A stretch of DNA of 64,000 nucleotides from Bacteroidaceae bacterium (GCA_017442855.1 JAFSPM010000036.1:1-64000); one strand, 5' to 3'; positions 1-8,093 are shown, counted from the first letter of the stretch. Program-made: numbers and translations. Notes: a model not told the origin generated them from the sequence alone.

Positions 1-687
1 GTCCTCAGGGGCATGGATGAAAGTCAAGGTTCGTCAGGGAAAATACTACCCGTAAGGCGTGGAGATTTTCACGTGCGACGGCCTGTGGCCGCCACGACCT
101 TTACTTCCTGTAATGCCGCCATACCTTTGCCACGGGGAAGCGGATGACAGCATGAAGGGCGAAGGACAGCCCGACCGTACGGGACACGATGTACGGGGAA
201 TCCCTGATCTGTCCGGATAGGGGAAGTTTCCGGTCAAGGGGGGGGTGAGACAGCAGGGAAAGTAACGTCTGGTTGCTTTCCGGAAATGGAAGTGTGTCCG
301 GATGAATTGAGTGGCGACACAGAACCAGAAGTGGCCATGGAGTATGGCGACACAAGGCAGGGCACATCACAGTCATCTTTGGCGAAGCAGCACGTCAGTG
401 CGCCTCAGAGTGGAAGTGACCGTGATATGACCGCCTGCCGGGCGTGGTACGGAATAGCCACGTATGAGTACGCCTTGGAGTGGCGAATATTCATGGAGAA
501 GCCATTTGAAGCGTGGAAGGAGCGTGGGAAAAAAGCATGGCACGAACAAAGTGAGCGTCTTGCTTGCGGGATATAAGCGAAGTGTGTCCTTTTTCTGAGA
601 TGACTTTGGGGAATCCCTGAAAAAGGACTCTCTTCGCTGATATATCATTGAAAGACATTGATGCTGGAAGCCAACCTTCTGTGCCTG
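1..687. other. Left-edge stretch without a supported gene
   Basis: Short open frames exist on both strands, but none has a signal peptide, recognisable motif, good start context or conserved-looking composition, and several overlap each other. The only frame with some protein-like character is on the minus strand at about 46-237, with a Gly/Arg-rich end (GSKGRGGHRPSHVKI); I cannot assign it. The DGR-bearing element presumably continues to the left of the window. No attachment-site copy of the ssrA 3' end is visible here. Confidence 0.5.
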
Positions 688-1641
688 TCAGATTGCTGGC
701 AGTTCCTCAACGTAGTCTTTCAGGGCTTTCATCAGTCTGTCGAATTCTTCAGACTGGGGTATTCTTGCGATTGTTCCTATCTTTTTCTGGATTTCTTTCA
801 AAGCCGATGAGTCGGTGTGGGCTTTGAGGAATAGACGCCAGTTGTCGGCGGGTATCCCCAAAATGTCTGTAGAGAGGGTTTCCTTAACGAAGTCAGACAT
901 GACACCAGTACGTGCAAGTCGTCCGAAATTGTTGCCTCCATCATTGACGGGCTTATAGTTTGTCTTGTCACGGGCATTCACCATATATGGTTTTATGCCA
1001 GCTGGTATTTCCAAACCACGTTGTTCAAGTGTCAAGGGTTTTTCAGTAGCACGTTCATAAAGCCAATATCGCTTAGTGGCTTCTGCAGCTGCCTTGGCTG
1101 AGTACACCCAAGGTGTGGCAAATACGGGGTGTCCGCAGACAGCATTGCTGAGATACCAAGGGATTATGCTGAGCAAGTCACCGTAATCGCAAGCTTCCGC
1201 TGCCGTGCGATAGCGGAACGAAGGTTCACCCTCTTTCGAAAGGATGAACCAGCTTTTCAGTTCGATGCCAAGAAGAATGTCTTTGCGCCCATTTTTCCTA
1301 ATTAGCCCTACGTGTCCGATGCCCTTGTTCCAAACAAACGTCTGCTCATAGTTCCAGCCATTGACTTCAAGATAAGGATGCATTCGCGCCCATCCAAGTT
1401 CCGTTCCCCAAAACCAAAGCGTTGTGTCAGGCATGGCGTATTTCGACCATTCTGCGACATGCGGTGCATATACTTCCGGCAATAGTTTCGTGTCTTTCGG
1501 GTCGCCGGGGAAGCCGCCGATGCCATACGGCCCGTCGACAAAGATGACCGTAGGCCTGGGCCAACGGGCATAGCAGTCCAGCGAGTTCCTGTTTTCAAGG
1601 ATAATCTGGATATTTCCTGACAATTGCGCGAATGTTTCCAT
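688..1641 (-). CDS. Putative DNA methyltransferase-like protein next to the DGR
   Basis: A protein of 317 aa from the preferred start. Near the N-terminus it carries DGPYGIGGFPGD, resembling the catalytic (D/N)PPY region of N4/N6 amino-methyltransferases but with Gly in place of the first Pro. A block TTLWFWGTELGW and then WNKGIGH follow, as in some type II methyltransferase-like proteins. A clear FxGxG SAM motif was not found, so activity is unproven. The frame stays open up to 1713, but a TATATTTG -7 promoter box at 1670-1677 would lie inside that longer version, so the ATG at 1641 is chosen. It is the last gene after the reverse transcriptase in the same direction, separated by about 90 bp with its own promoter-like box. 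It may be element cargo protecting DNA, or an unrelated restriction-modification relic. Confidence 0.45.
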   Translation of the reverse strand: METFAQLSGNIQIILENRNSLDCYARWPRPTVIFVDGPYGIGGFPGDPKDTKLLPEVYAPHVAEWSKYAMPDTTLWFWGTELGWARMHPYLEVNGWNYEQTFVWNKGIGHVGLIRKNGRKDILLGIELKSWFILSKEGEPSFRYRTAAEACDYGDLLSIIPWYLSNAVCGHPVFATPWVYSAKAAAEATKRYWLYERATEKPLTLEQRGLEIPAGIKPYMVNARDKTNYKPVNDGGNNFGRLARTGVMSDFVKETLSTDILGIPADNWRLFLKAHTDSSALKEIQKKIGTIARIPQSEEFDRLMKALKDYVEELPAI

Positions 1642-1669
1642 TTTTATGACGTTTTGCCTTTTCTCGCTG

Positions 1670-1677
1670 CAAATATA
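1670..1677 (-). promoter_or_regulatory. -7 promoter box (TATATTTG)
   Basis: Read on the minus strand this is TATATTTGC, matching the Bacteroidales -7 consensus TAnnTTTG, about 30 bp before the ATG at 1641. No TTTG lies 19-20 bp upstream, so only half the promoter is supported. It argues for the shorter start of the methyltransferase-like gene. Confidence 0.4.
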
Positions 1678-1734
1678 AGCATAAAAATCGAGAATGTTTC
1701 CTTTTATGGCCAAACATTCCGTTTAGGAGTTTAT

Positions 1735-3039
1735 TTATAGGGATGCTGCCGGCGGGAAGGGTGCGTATGGGTCATCAAGGTAGGACAGCATGTCATCGTC
1801 ACGGAATGGTATGTAAAGCAGGGATGACGGCAACTTCCCTCCGTATTCGGGCCTGATTATGGCCCTCTGGAAGTGCTTGTCGAATATGAAGTATTTGTAG
1901 AAGGCCGGCCGTGACACATACTCCATTCTGAGGTTGAACGAGCTGTAGTGGGATAGCAAGCCGAGGTATGAGTTTATCCTTGACCGTATGGTGAGCAGGT
2001 CCTCTGCCGTGACTTCCGGCATGAAGAGCTGCCTTTCTATCTCCTGCATGACGCAGCAGAACTTGTTGATGGTCCGCTGCCTTGGCACGGTGTAGTATGG
2101 CCGTATGTACGCACCGAGGTACTGGTTGGCCGCTGTGGCGGGCAACAGCCTGAACTTGTCATGGTTTACCTTGACGTGCACCTCTTCGGTGAGGAAGCTC
2201 TCCATCCTCGGCAGCATGTACAGCAGGAATTCCTTGTCCTGGTGCATGTGGTACAGGTCATCGACATAGTGTCCGTAGTGTTTCATCTTAAGGGTTCTCT
2301 TGACCCATTGGTCGTAGATATTGAGCAACACGTTGGAGAACAGCTGCGATCCTATGTCTCCGATGACTATGCCGTATCCCTCCGGGCTGTACCTCAAGCT
2401 TTTCCTCTTCGGCAATCCGTCCCAGTTATGCGGATCGCCCAGTATGATGGCGTCCTTGGACGGGTTGCGGTCCAGAAAGCAGTGGAGCAGGTAACTGACG
2501 AAATCGGGGTCTATCCTTTCCCTCCACTTGCGGCCGTCAGGGGAGCGTCTGTCGTAGTGTGATATCACTGTGTCCATGATCGTGTCTATCACGAGCATCT
2601 TGTCAATAGACATGAAGTATCCCGAGAGGTCGATGTACAGCAGCCATGCCTCCTGGGTGAAGTTGTTGGTCACCGACCTCAGGTGGTGCTGGTAGCGTTC
2701 TACGCCGAAGAGGGTGCCCTTGCCCTTCCGGCAGGAATAGGTGTCATAGATGTAGAGCGTCTCGAAGAGAGGTGCGAGGTAGTTGTATAGCATGTGCTGC
2801 ACGACCCTGTCCCTGAACTGTGAAGCGTATACCTCCCGCTGTACGGGGTCGAAGGTGATGAACGAGTACGCCGGCAGTGGTCGGTATGTCCGTGTAAGCA
2901 GGTAGTAGTATATCTTCTCGATTTCACGTTCGAGTACGATCTCGAAGGAGAGCTGGGCCAGCGTGTTGCGCTTGTTGGCCCTGGCGTCGAAGTAAGCCTG
3001 GTACAGGTCTTCCCTTATTTGCGTGGCGGTGATGACCAT
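1735..3039 (-). CDS. DGR reverse transcriptase
   Basis: 434 aa from the chosen ATG at 3039. It copies the TR RNA into adenine-mutated cDNA that replaces the VR. Visible motifs: YIDLSGYF (about residues 135-142, motif A with a catalytic Asp), IGDIGSQ (226-232, the (I/L/V)GxxxSQ signature that separates DGR enzymes from group II intron and retroviral RTs) and YVDD (258-261, catalytic). The length fits DGR RTs. The N-terminus begins MVITATQIREDLYQAY, which looks like the normal family start. An in-frame ATG at 3093 would make the gene overlap the end of the TR and is less likely. The TR sits 48 bp upstream and the accessory genes lie before it, the usual DGR order. No missing catalytic residue is seen, so the enzyme looks functional. 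Confidence 0.96.
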   Translation of the reverse strand: MVITATQIREDLYQAYFDARANKRNTLAQLSFEIVLEREIEKIYYYLLTRTYRPLPAYSFITFDPVQREVYASQFRDRVVQHMLYNYLAPLFETLYIYDTYSCRKGKGTLFGVERYQHHLRSVTNNFTQEAWLLYIDLSGYFMSIDKMLVIDTIMDTVISHYDRRSPDGRKWRERIDPDFVSYLLHCFLDRNPSKDAIILGDPHNWDGLPKRKSLRYSPEGYGIVIGDIGSQLFSNVLLNIYDQWVKRTLKMKHYGHYVDDLYHMHQDKEFLLYMLPRMESFLTEEVHVKVNHDKFRLLPATAANQYLGAYIRPYYTVPRQRTINKFCCVMQEIERQLFMPEVTAEDLLTIRSRINSYLGLLSHYSSFNLRMEYVSRPAFYKYFIFDKHFQRAIIRPEYGGKLPSSLLYIPFRDDDMLSYLDDPYAPFPPAASL

Positions 3040-3087
3040 GGCCAGGATTCTTGTAGTTGGGAAAGCTTGGCGGAAGGGTTGTAAATG

Positions 3088-3274
3088 CTTCAAGGACAGG
3101 CCGCACCGTTAACCCGTTAGCACGGTTGTTGTTGTTCCAGTTGAAGTTGGACGAATTCATGTTCATGTTGTGTCCGTTACTTCCACTGTTCGGTGATGAC
3201 GACCAGAAGTTACCGTTCGAGCCTACGTTGTTGAGAGCGCCTGAATTGTTGTTGCGGTTCCCAGCAGCGGGGAA
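3088..3274 (-). repeat. DGR template repeat (TR)
   Basis: 187 bp aligning without gaps to 4706-4892, with 20 mismatches. 19 mismatches fall where the coding (minus) strand of the TR has A: 12 A-to-T, 5 A-to-G and 2 A-to-C. The exception is position 3164 (G in the TR, T in the VR on the coding strand). About 55 adenines are available, mostly in AAC/AAT codons, so the virtual translation is Asn-rich (NRNNNSG, NWNNNNRAN). Homology stops sharply at both ends. The TR lies between the Avd-like gene and the RT and is not expected to be translated. Confidence 0.97.
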
Positions 3275-3344
3275 TCTTGTGGCCTCTTTGCTGAATGCAC
3301 CACGGGGATGTCCTTGTCGTTCGGGCATGACCGCCATGCAGACT

Positions 3345-3415
3345 GGTCCGTTCCTTTTGCGGGGTTTCTCCCCGTACGGACCTTGTTGCCATAACCTGAA
3401 GAGAATGTCTTCAGG
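3345..3415 (-). other. Stem-loop region between the Avd-like gene and TR
   Basis: Three inverted repeats in 71 bp. GGTCCGT (3345-3351) pairs with ACGGACC (3376-3382) and encloses CGGGG (3360-3364) with CCCCG (3370-3374). CCTGAAG (3395-3401) pairs with CTTCAGG (3409-3415). The region is non-coding and directly 5' of the TR in the transcript. DGR template RNAs are known to need structured flanks for priming and RT-Avd binding; the role here is inferred. Confidence 0.5.
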
Positions 3416-3428
3416 TGTGCCACTGAAT

Positions 3429-3938
3429 TTACGGGACCTCTGCCGGCTGGTTCGTGACCCCGGCATTCTCTCCCATGCCCAGTCCGCCATCGCTTTCCTC
3501 TTGGGGTGCTCTTATCTGTGCCCCGTTCTGTATCTTTCTCTCATAGTCCCTGCACCATCCTGCCAGCTGGCGCACGAGGTTATCGGAGTGCTGGCTGATG
3601 AATGCGAAGCTTTTGTTGTCAAGTGCTCCTATGTCTTTCATGCAGCGCAGCAGTATCTGCACCTTTACCGCCATTTCCACTGCTATGGTAAGTGATTCCG
3701 ATGTCCATAGCCCGTATTTTGCCTCCACAATCTTCACCATGACGGTCACGAGTGCCTCCTTGACCTCGCGTGCCTGTGCCTTTGCGCATGCGTCCACCTT
3801 TAGCCGTACGTTGCATTCCTTGTAGCAGTCCATGGCCTTCTTGTATGCCGGTACGTGCTCGTAGGGCAGTGGTTCGATATATGGTACGGGTCTCTTACCC
3901 CTCTTCCTTTTCTTCTTTATGGTGACGTCTTCTTCCAT
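3429..3938 (-). CDS. Avd-like DGR accessory protein
   Basis: 169 aa. After a basic N-terminus (KKKRKRGKRPVPYIEP) the protein is almost wholly amphipathic helix to about residue 140, then a Gly/Pro-rich tail. This fits a small helical-bundle protein like Avd, which binds the RT and template RNA and is needed for mutagenic retrohoming. The assignment rests on position (directly upstream of TR and RT), size, basic charge and helical character; I see no diagnostic motif. It starts 1 bp after the stop of the preceding accessory gene, so the two are probably translationally coupled. It could instead be a different nucleic-acid-binding helper. Confidence 0.6.
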   Translation of the reverse strand: MEEDVTIKKKRKRGKRPVPYIEPLPYEHVPAYKKAMDCYKECNVRLKVDACAKAQAREVKEALVTVMVKIVEAKYGLWTSESLTIAVEMAVKVQILLRCMKDIGALDNKSFAFISQHSDNLVRQLAGWCRDYERKIQNGAQIRAPQEESDGGLGMGENAGVTNQPAEVP

Positions 3939-3939
3939 G

Positions 3940-4536
3940 TCATGTCATTTTGCTGTTTATGAGCTTCTGCATCTCGTTGAGCGAGCTGATCGCCTCCATG
4001 GGTGTCATGGAGGCAATGTTCATGCTGCGTATCTTGCGTACGCAGTACATGGCTGCCTCGCTGACCTCTTGTCGCAACTCGCCGTAGTGTTGCATGGTGT
4101 CCTTCTGGAATTGTGCCGTCCTCTCCTTTTGCTTTGCATGTTGTTGCTGCCAGGCTGTCCCAGTCTTGGTTTCGCCGTCCTTCGCGGGCCCGTGGCTTTC
4201 CTTTTGCCCTGCGAGGTAGAGCATTTCCTTCCTCCATTGCCGGTAGTCGTCCATGTCCACTGGCTCGAATAGCTTCACGGTGGTGCAGTCCCCGTCGCTG
4301 AGGATTATCCCCACCTTGGAGAGCAGGCTGGTTTTCTGGCTGGTGTGGAAACCGAGCGTAAGGTATGGTTCGCGCAAGGCCTTCACCCTGCGCACCATTA
4401 CCTTGAACTTGCTGATTCTTGTATGGAACACGTAAGCAGACTTCTCGTACACCGTCGTGAAAAGGCCTCCGTCATTGAAGGCCGTTAAGGTGCCAAGGTC
4501 GTCATTGTCCTGCTGAATTCTTTGTGCAACCGTCAT
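3940..4536 (-). CDS. DGR accessory protein with MutS-domain-I-like N-terminus (MSL type)
   Basis: 198 aa. The first ~100 residues, around GLFTTVYEKSAYVFHTRI and then LTLGFHTSQ, resemble the mismatch-reading N-terminal domain of MutS (order: shape of the molecule, small residue, phosphate-side loop), a domain reported among DGR accessory proteins beside Avd and HRDC. The second half (about 110-198) is Gln/Lys-rich and predicted helical. It lies 164 bp after the variable gene and couples to the Avd-like gene. Its role is inferred: it may bind mispaired or hybrid nucleic acid during cDNA transfer. The similarity is by eye, so a structure prediction is the decisive test. Confidence 0.5.
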   Translation of the reverse strand: MTVAQRIQQDNDDLGTLTAFNDGGLFTTVYEKSAYVFHTRISKFKVMVRRVKALREPYLTLGFHTSQKTSLLSKVGIILSDGDCTTVKLFEPVDMDDYRQWRKEMLYLAGQKESHGPAKDGETKTGTAWQQQHAKQKERTAQFQKDTMQHYGELRQEVSEAAMYCVRKIRSMNIASMTPMEAISSLNEMQKLINSKMT

Positions 4537-4644
4537 TGTCCGCTTTTTTTCCCTGAGTTATACATTTTAGTTATTAAAAACACTTTTTATCAACCTTTAC
4601 CCGACTCATGGCAGTGCGGGTGGGTAAGCCCGGCTCCGCCGTGC

Positions 4645-4674
4645 GACGGCCAGCGAAAAAGAACGCTGACCGTC
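4645..4674 (-). promoter_or_regulatory. Hairpin just downstream of VR
   Basis: GACGG-C-CAGCG (4645-4655) and CGCTG-A-CCGTC (4664-4674) form an 11-position stem with one C/A mismatch and an 8-nt loop. It starts about 31 bp past the VR end and 26 bp past the stop codon of the variable gene. Target-side hairpins just after the VR promote retrohoming in the Bordetella phage DGR. Alternatively it is a weak terminator, although no clean T-run follows. Confidence 0.5.
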
Positions 4675-4700
4675 AATGGAACGGGTAAATGGTAATGATT

Positions 4701-6980
4701 CTATTCTTCAAGGACAGGCCGCACCGTTAACCCGTAAGCACGGAGGTAGCTGTCCCAGTAGAAGCCGGACGAATTCATGTAAATGTTGGGTCCGTAACTT
4801 CCACTGTACGGTGATGACGACCAGAAGTAACCGTTCGAGCCTACGTAGCTGAGAGCGCCTGAATTGTTGTAGCGGAACCCAGCAGCGGGGAAATACATTT
4901 TGGGGAATGTTTTAGTCCAGATACGTCCCTTCTGCAGTGACTCGGTGTCCCAGTGGTTGCTCCCGTCCGATCCGTCATTGCTGCTGCCCTTGGTCATATA
5001 GTACCATATGTTGGATGACGGTACGCAGAAGCCAGGAGGGCATGGGTCGTATATGGTCTTCACCGTTGCCGTCGATATGTTGCCGGTAGAGTGCTGTGTA
5101 GCGTCCCACAGGTTGTATGCCGCTGTGTTGTACGGTCCGTACTGAGCCGACGAACCCGATGTGTTGTTGTAGAAATGGGTGGTCGGGTTCTTTATTCCGT
5201 CGGCTATCGTTATGCCGTCGTCTGTGAATTCAGAGAATATGAGTCCCGTCGTTGCCGTCCCTGATATGTCGTACACGGTAAGGTTTGTATTGCCCGTACC
5301 TATGGAAGGTATTTCAGGATCCTTTCTCGAATACTGGTAGTATGGTGACCTTCCCACGGAGATTGGGTAGTATTCCTTGGTGGGCTGGATACTAACCTCG
5401 AAGGTCTGCTCCACGCCCGTTTCGCCCGTAGGCGTCATCTTCACGCGGCATGTGCCGCCGTTGTACACGTCCTCTCTCAGGTTACCCACCCATCCCAGGT
5501 TTACGGGGGTGAGCTGGTAGGAATGTGCCGACCCGATGGTTGCCAGTGCAGCGTCCGAGTACAGGTCCGGGCATACCCATATGTGCCATGACCACACCAC
5601 CACTCCTGATTTCTTTGCGGCTATTACGGCGTTGCCCATCGGTGCCCCCGCCTTTACGGTGAATGTCAGGTAATCGCCGCTGATGCCAACGGCGGAAATT
5701 ATTCCCGTATTGTCCTGCCACAGCAGTTCTGCCGCGTCGGGTGTTGCCGAGTTGTTCTTCAGCCACGGGTCTGTTATGGCCGCACCTGTATGGTTGACGA
5801 ATGCCGACAGGTAGGTAGGCGACTCATAGCCTCCCGGAGCATATGCCACGGTGTTGGCGGCACCGTCCTTTATGGCGTTGCCGTACACCAGCGGGATCTT
5901 GTAAGTGCCGCTCATGTGCACCATGTAGCTGTTGGCCGTCGTGCGTCCCGAGGCGTTGGCGTTTCCCGACACGTCCACCATTGACAAGTCTATGTCGGAT
6001 GCTCCTGCCGGTGCCGTCCATCCTGAGATGTTGGTCGTGCTTGAGCGTGTCATGGAGAGCTGGAGGCTCTTGTTCGTCTCTCCCGAGTCCGTTATGCTCA
6101 GCCATGACGGTAGTGCGTCATCGTAGCTCCCGTCAAGGTCGGTGTCATAGGACAGGGTGTATGTGTCCGATATCGTTGCTATTCGCGAGTAGCGGTACTT
6201 CCCGGCCGAGGCGTAGAGCGTCTGTCCTCCCACGACGGTAGGCGTAGCCGGTCTCATGATGTAGTACACAGCATCTCCGAAGGCGTATGGCAGGTTCCCG
6301 CTGAAGGTGATTTTCATGTTCAGCTTCGTTGTCGGGTCATAGTCAAAGAAGTACTTGTTGTATGAAGGTACTATCTCTGCCAGTGCCAGCTTGTGTGCCA
6401 TGGTGAAGCGCACCACGGGCAGCACCTGGTTGACGCCCCTGGCTGCCAGCAGGTCGGATGCGGTGAACGCAGCCTTGGTGCTCTGGTCCACTGCTATGGG
6501 CCATTCCTCTATGAAGTCCGCGAACTTGACGTTGCAGTCGTCGCTCGAAGGATTTGGCGCCGCTGCGCTTGCGAAGGTCAGTCCCTCCGACGTCAGGGTA
6601 GCGTTGCTCTTGTAGGGGAAGTACGCGTAATAGAACCAGTCTGGATTGAACTCCACTTCCGTTGACGGCACCCATATGCCATCTGTGTAGGTAAAGGGTA
6701 CGTTGCTTACTTCGAGCGTTGTCCCGTTCATGGCGTATAGGCCGATGACGTCTCCATCCTCGAAGCCGCTCCTGATCACATTGTTGCTGACGCTATATTC
6801 CATCCTTGTCGACGGTTCATCGTCAGCCATGATAACCTCGATTGCCAGTTTGTCGCCTCCTGTCAGCTGTCGCTGCGATTTCTGCAGCCCGCTGTCCGTT
6901 GCGAACTCGTCCGTGCATGCCGTGAGCGCGAAGGCTGCAGCCATGACGGTCATGATAGTCTTTATCAAGCTCTTTTTCAT
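4701..6980 (-). CDS. DGR-diversified fimbrillin-family lipoprotein, probable pilus tip adhesin
   Basis: 759 aa from the ATG at 6980. Frames open further upstream overlap the preceding gene and lack a signal peptide, so they are rejected. A lipoprotein signal with lipobox LTAC (Cys22) is followed by a fimbrillin/Mfa-like region (TRMEYSV, FEDGDVIGLYAMNG, YYAYFPY). The C-terminus is a FISUMP-type domain: YDPCPPGFCVPSS, then FPAAGFRYNNSGALSY and the ending LTVRPVLEE. This is the C-type-lectin-like fold typical of DGR targets. It ends a pilus operon, as tip pilins often do, and its last 62 codons are the VR. Inference: surface-displayed binding protein on a pilus tip whose ligand specificity is varied by the DGR. 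Confidence 0.93.
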   Translation of the reverse strand: MKKSLIKTIMTVMAAAFALTACTDEFATDSGLQKSQRQLTGGDKLAIEVIMADDEPSTRMEYSVSNNVIRSGFEDGDVIGLYAMNGTTLEVSNVPFTYTDGIWVPSTEVEFNPDWFYYAYFPYKSNATLTSEGLTFASAAAPNPSSDDCNVKFADFIEEWPIAVDQSTKAAFTASDLLAARGVNQVLPVVRFTMAHKLALAEIVPSYNKYFFDYDPTTKLNMKITFSGNLPYAFGDAVYYIMRPATPTVVGGQTLYASAGKYRYSRIATISDTYTLSYDTDLDGSYDDALPSWLSITDSGETNKSLQLSMTRSSTTNISGWTAPAGASDIDLSMVDVSGNANASGRTTANSYMVHMSGTYKIPLVYGNAIKDGAANTVAYAPGGYESPTYLSAFVNHTGAAITDPWLKNNSATPDAAELLWQDNTGIISAVGISGDYLTFTVKAGAPMGNAVIAAKKSGVVVWSWHIWVCPDLYSDAALATIGSAHSYQLTPVNLGWVGNLREDVYNGGTCRVKMTPTGETGVEQTFEVSIQPTKEYYPISVGRSPYYQYSRKDPEIPSIGTGNTNLTVYDISGTATTGLIFSEFTDDGITIADGIKNPTTHFYNNTSGSSAQYGPYNTAAYNLWDATQHSTGNISTATVKTIYDPCPPGFCVPSSNIWYYMTKGSSNDGSDGSNHWDTESLQKGRIWTKTFPKMYFPAAGFRYNNSGALSYVGSNGYFWSSSPYSGSYGPNIYMNSSGFYWDSYLRAYGLTVRPVLEE
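4706..4892 (-). repeat. DGR variable repeat (VR)
   Basis: The 3' end of the terminal pilus gene, the recipient of TR-derived mutations. Compared with the TR, 17 codons change, for example Asn to Tyr (9 times), Phe, Ser, Gly, Asp and Leu. The scaffold FPAAG, SGAL, VGSNG, FWSSSP, MNSS and LTVRPVLE is unchanged. The terminal 30 bp (4706-4735) matches the TR perfectly and is GC-rich, fitting an IMH-type recognition end. Confidence 0.97.
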
Positions 6981-7027
6981 ATAGCCTTGTTTTTTTATGT
7001 TAATATTGTTGTTTTCTTGCATGCCTA

Positions 7028-8077
7028 TCAGCTCTTGTCCTCCGTCCATGCGTTGATGCCTCCGCTCTGGCCTCCGTCCATTGGCTGCGGCTCTATTCCC
7101 CAGAGCGTCACGCTGCTGGTGGCATAGTCCACGTGCTGAACGTCCATCACCCACTCTGTTATTGCCATGGGGTTCTCAACGGAAATCCTCTCCGCCACGT
7201 TGATGCTCATCGCGTAGGTGTGTCCAGCCTCTATGGCAAACGCCGCGTCAGGCGAGTATGCGAAATGTTTCCTCACGCCTGCTATCTCCACCACCACGTC
7301 GAGCATCTCTGTGCCTGCGGCTATGGTCTGCGGCATCATGATGAATATGTCGTCCGTACCCGTCACGTCATAGTGTTCCATGTACGGCATGTCGGTGCCG
7401 GTATCTCCATTCAACAGCAGGGAGAATGATTTGGTCGCTGCCGAGGGTGTCCATGTTGTACCCCTGAACGTCCCTGTATACTTCATGTTCTTCATGGCGA
7501 TGGACACTAGCTTCATCTCGGTGTCCGTCGTCACGTTCCTGAACGTGAACCTGAATGCCGAGAGCCTGTGCTGGAACGCCAGCTCTATGGTTCCGTCCGC
7601 CGTCTCCGTCTGGTCTGTCACATCGGCAGTCATGAAGTCCACGTGCTGCCGCACGTCATCGGGTACGGTGAAGGTATATACGGGGAATCCCGTGTCGTCG
7701 GCGCTGCTGGTCAGCGCCAGTGCGGGGTTACCTGTGGGGTAGTACGCGTAGCAGGCGATGTATGTCCCCACGTCAGGCCATACGTAGCCTGTCGAACCGT
7801 CGGAGCCCACTGTCAGGTTGTAGAAGTGTGCTCCCTGCCGTGCCGTGGCGTAGCCGCCCGGCGAGGCGTATGTGGTGCATGACACCTTGTACTCCGTGGG
7901 TGCTTCCGTCACCACCTGTCCCCTTGTCACGGCCTCTATGTGTGCGGAGGTGAAGCTGATGGGCTTCCTGCCGCTGCCTTTCTCCTCCAGCTGCCACGGC
8001 ATGTCCTCTGAGCATCCCGTCAGGGCTGTCATGCATGCCGTCACTGCTGTCACTAGGATAAATCGCAAGGTTTTCAT
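7028..8077 (-). CDS. Fimbrillin-family lipoprotein (minor pilin)
   Basis: 349 aa. Signal peptide with lipobox LTGC (Cys22). Typical fimbrillin pattern: a PISFTSAHIEAVTRGQ strand with Arg after Thr (possible maturation-protease site), GYVWPDVGTYIACYAYYP, AFQHRLSAFRFTFRN, and a C-terminal beta-rich end with HTYAMSINV and ITEWVMD. It sits 47 bp upstream of the DGR target and 16 bp after the preceding gene, all co-directional, so it is probably co-transcribed. Likely a minor or adaptor subunit near the tip. The family call is good; the precise position in the pilus is inference. Confidence 0.8.
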   Translation of the reverse strand: MKTLRFILVTAVTACMTALTGCSEDMPWQLEEKGSGRKPISFTSAHIEAVTRGQVVTEAPTEYKVSCTTYASPGGYATARQGAHFYNLTVGSDGSTGYVWPDVGTYIACYAYYPTGNPALALTSSADDTGFPVYTFTVPDDVRQHVDFMTADVTDQTETADGTIELAFQHRLSAFRFTFRNVTTDTEMKLVSIAMKNMKYTGTFRGTTWTPSAATKSFSLLLNGDTGTDMPYMEHYDVTGTDDIFIMMPQTIAAGTEMLDVVVEIAGVRKHFAYSPDAAFAIEAGHTYAMSINVAERISVENPMAITEWVMDVQHVDYATSSVTLWGIEPQPMDGGQSGGINAWTEDKS

Positions 8078-8093
8078 GTCAGTAAGTTATTAG

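Noticed and set aside
1-687. Several short open frames at the left edge
   Set aside because: Overlapping frames with no signal peptide, motif or start support.
2161-2562. Plus-strand frame inside the RT gene
   Set aside because: Antisense to a motif-confirmed gene; codon composition reflects the opposite strand.
3040-3093. N-terminal extension of the RT to the ATG at 3093
   Set aside because: It would start inside the TR and gives no homology-like sequence; the ATG at 3039 fits the family start better.
2924-3490. Open frame on the minus strand with an Asn-rich segment across the TR
   Set aside because: It is the translated TR and its flanks, overlapping the RT start and accessory gene; the TR is a template, not a coding region.
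6981-7154. 58-residue extension of the variable lipoprotein
   Set aside because: It overlaps the preceding gene in another frame and would bury the signal peptide.
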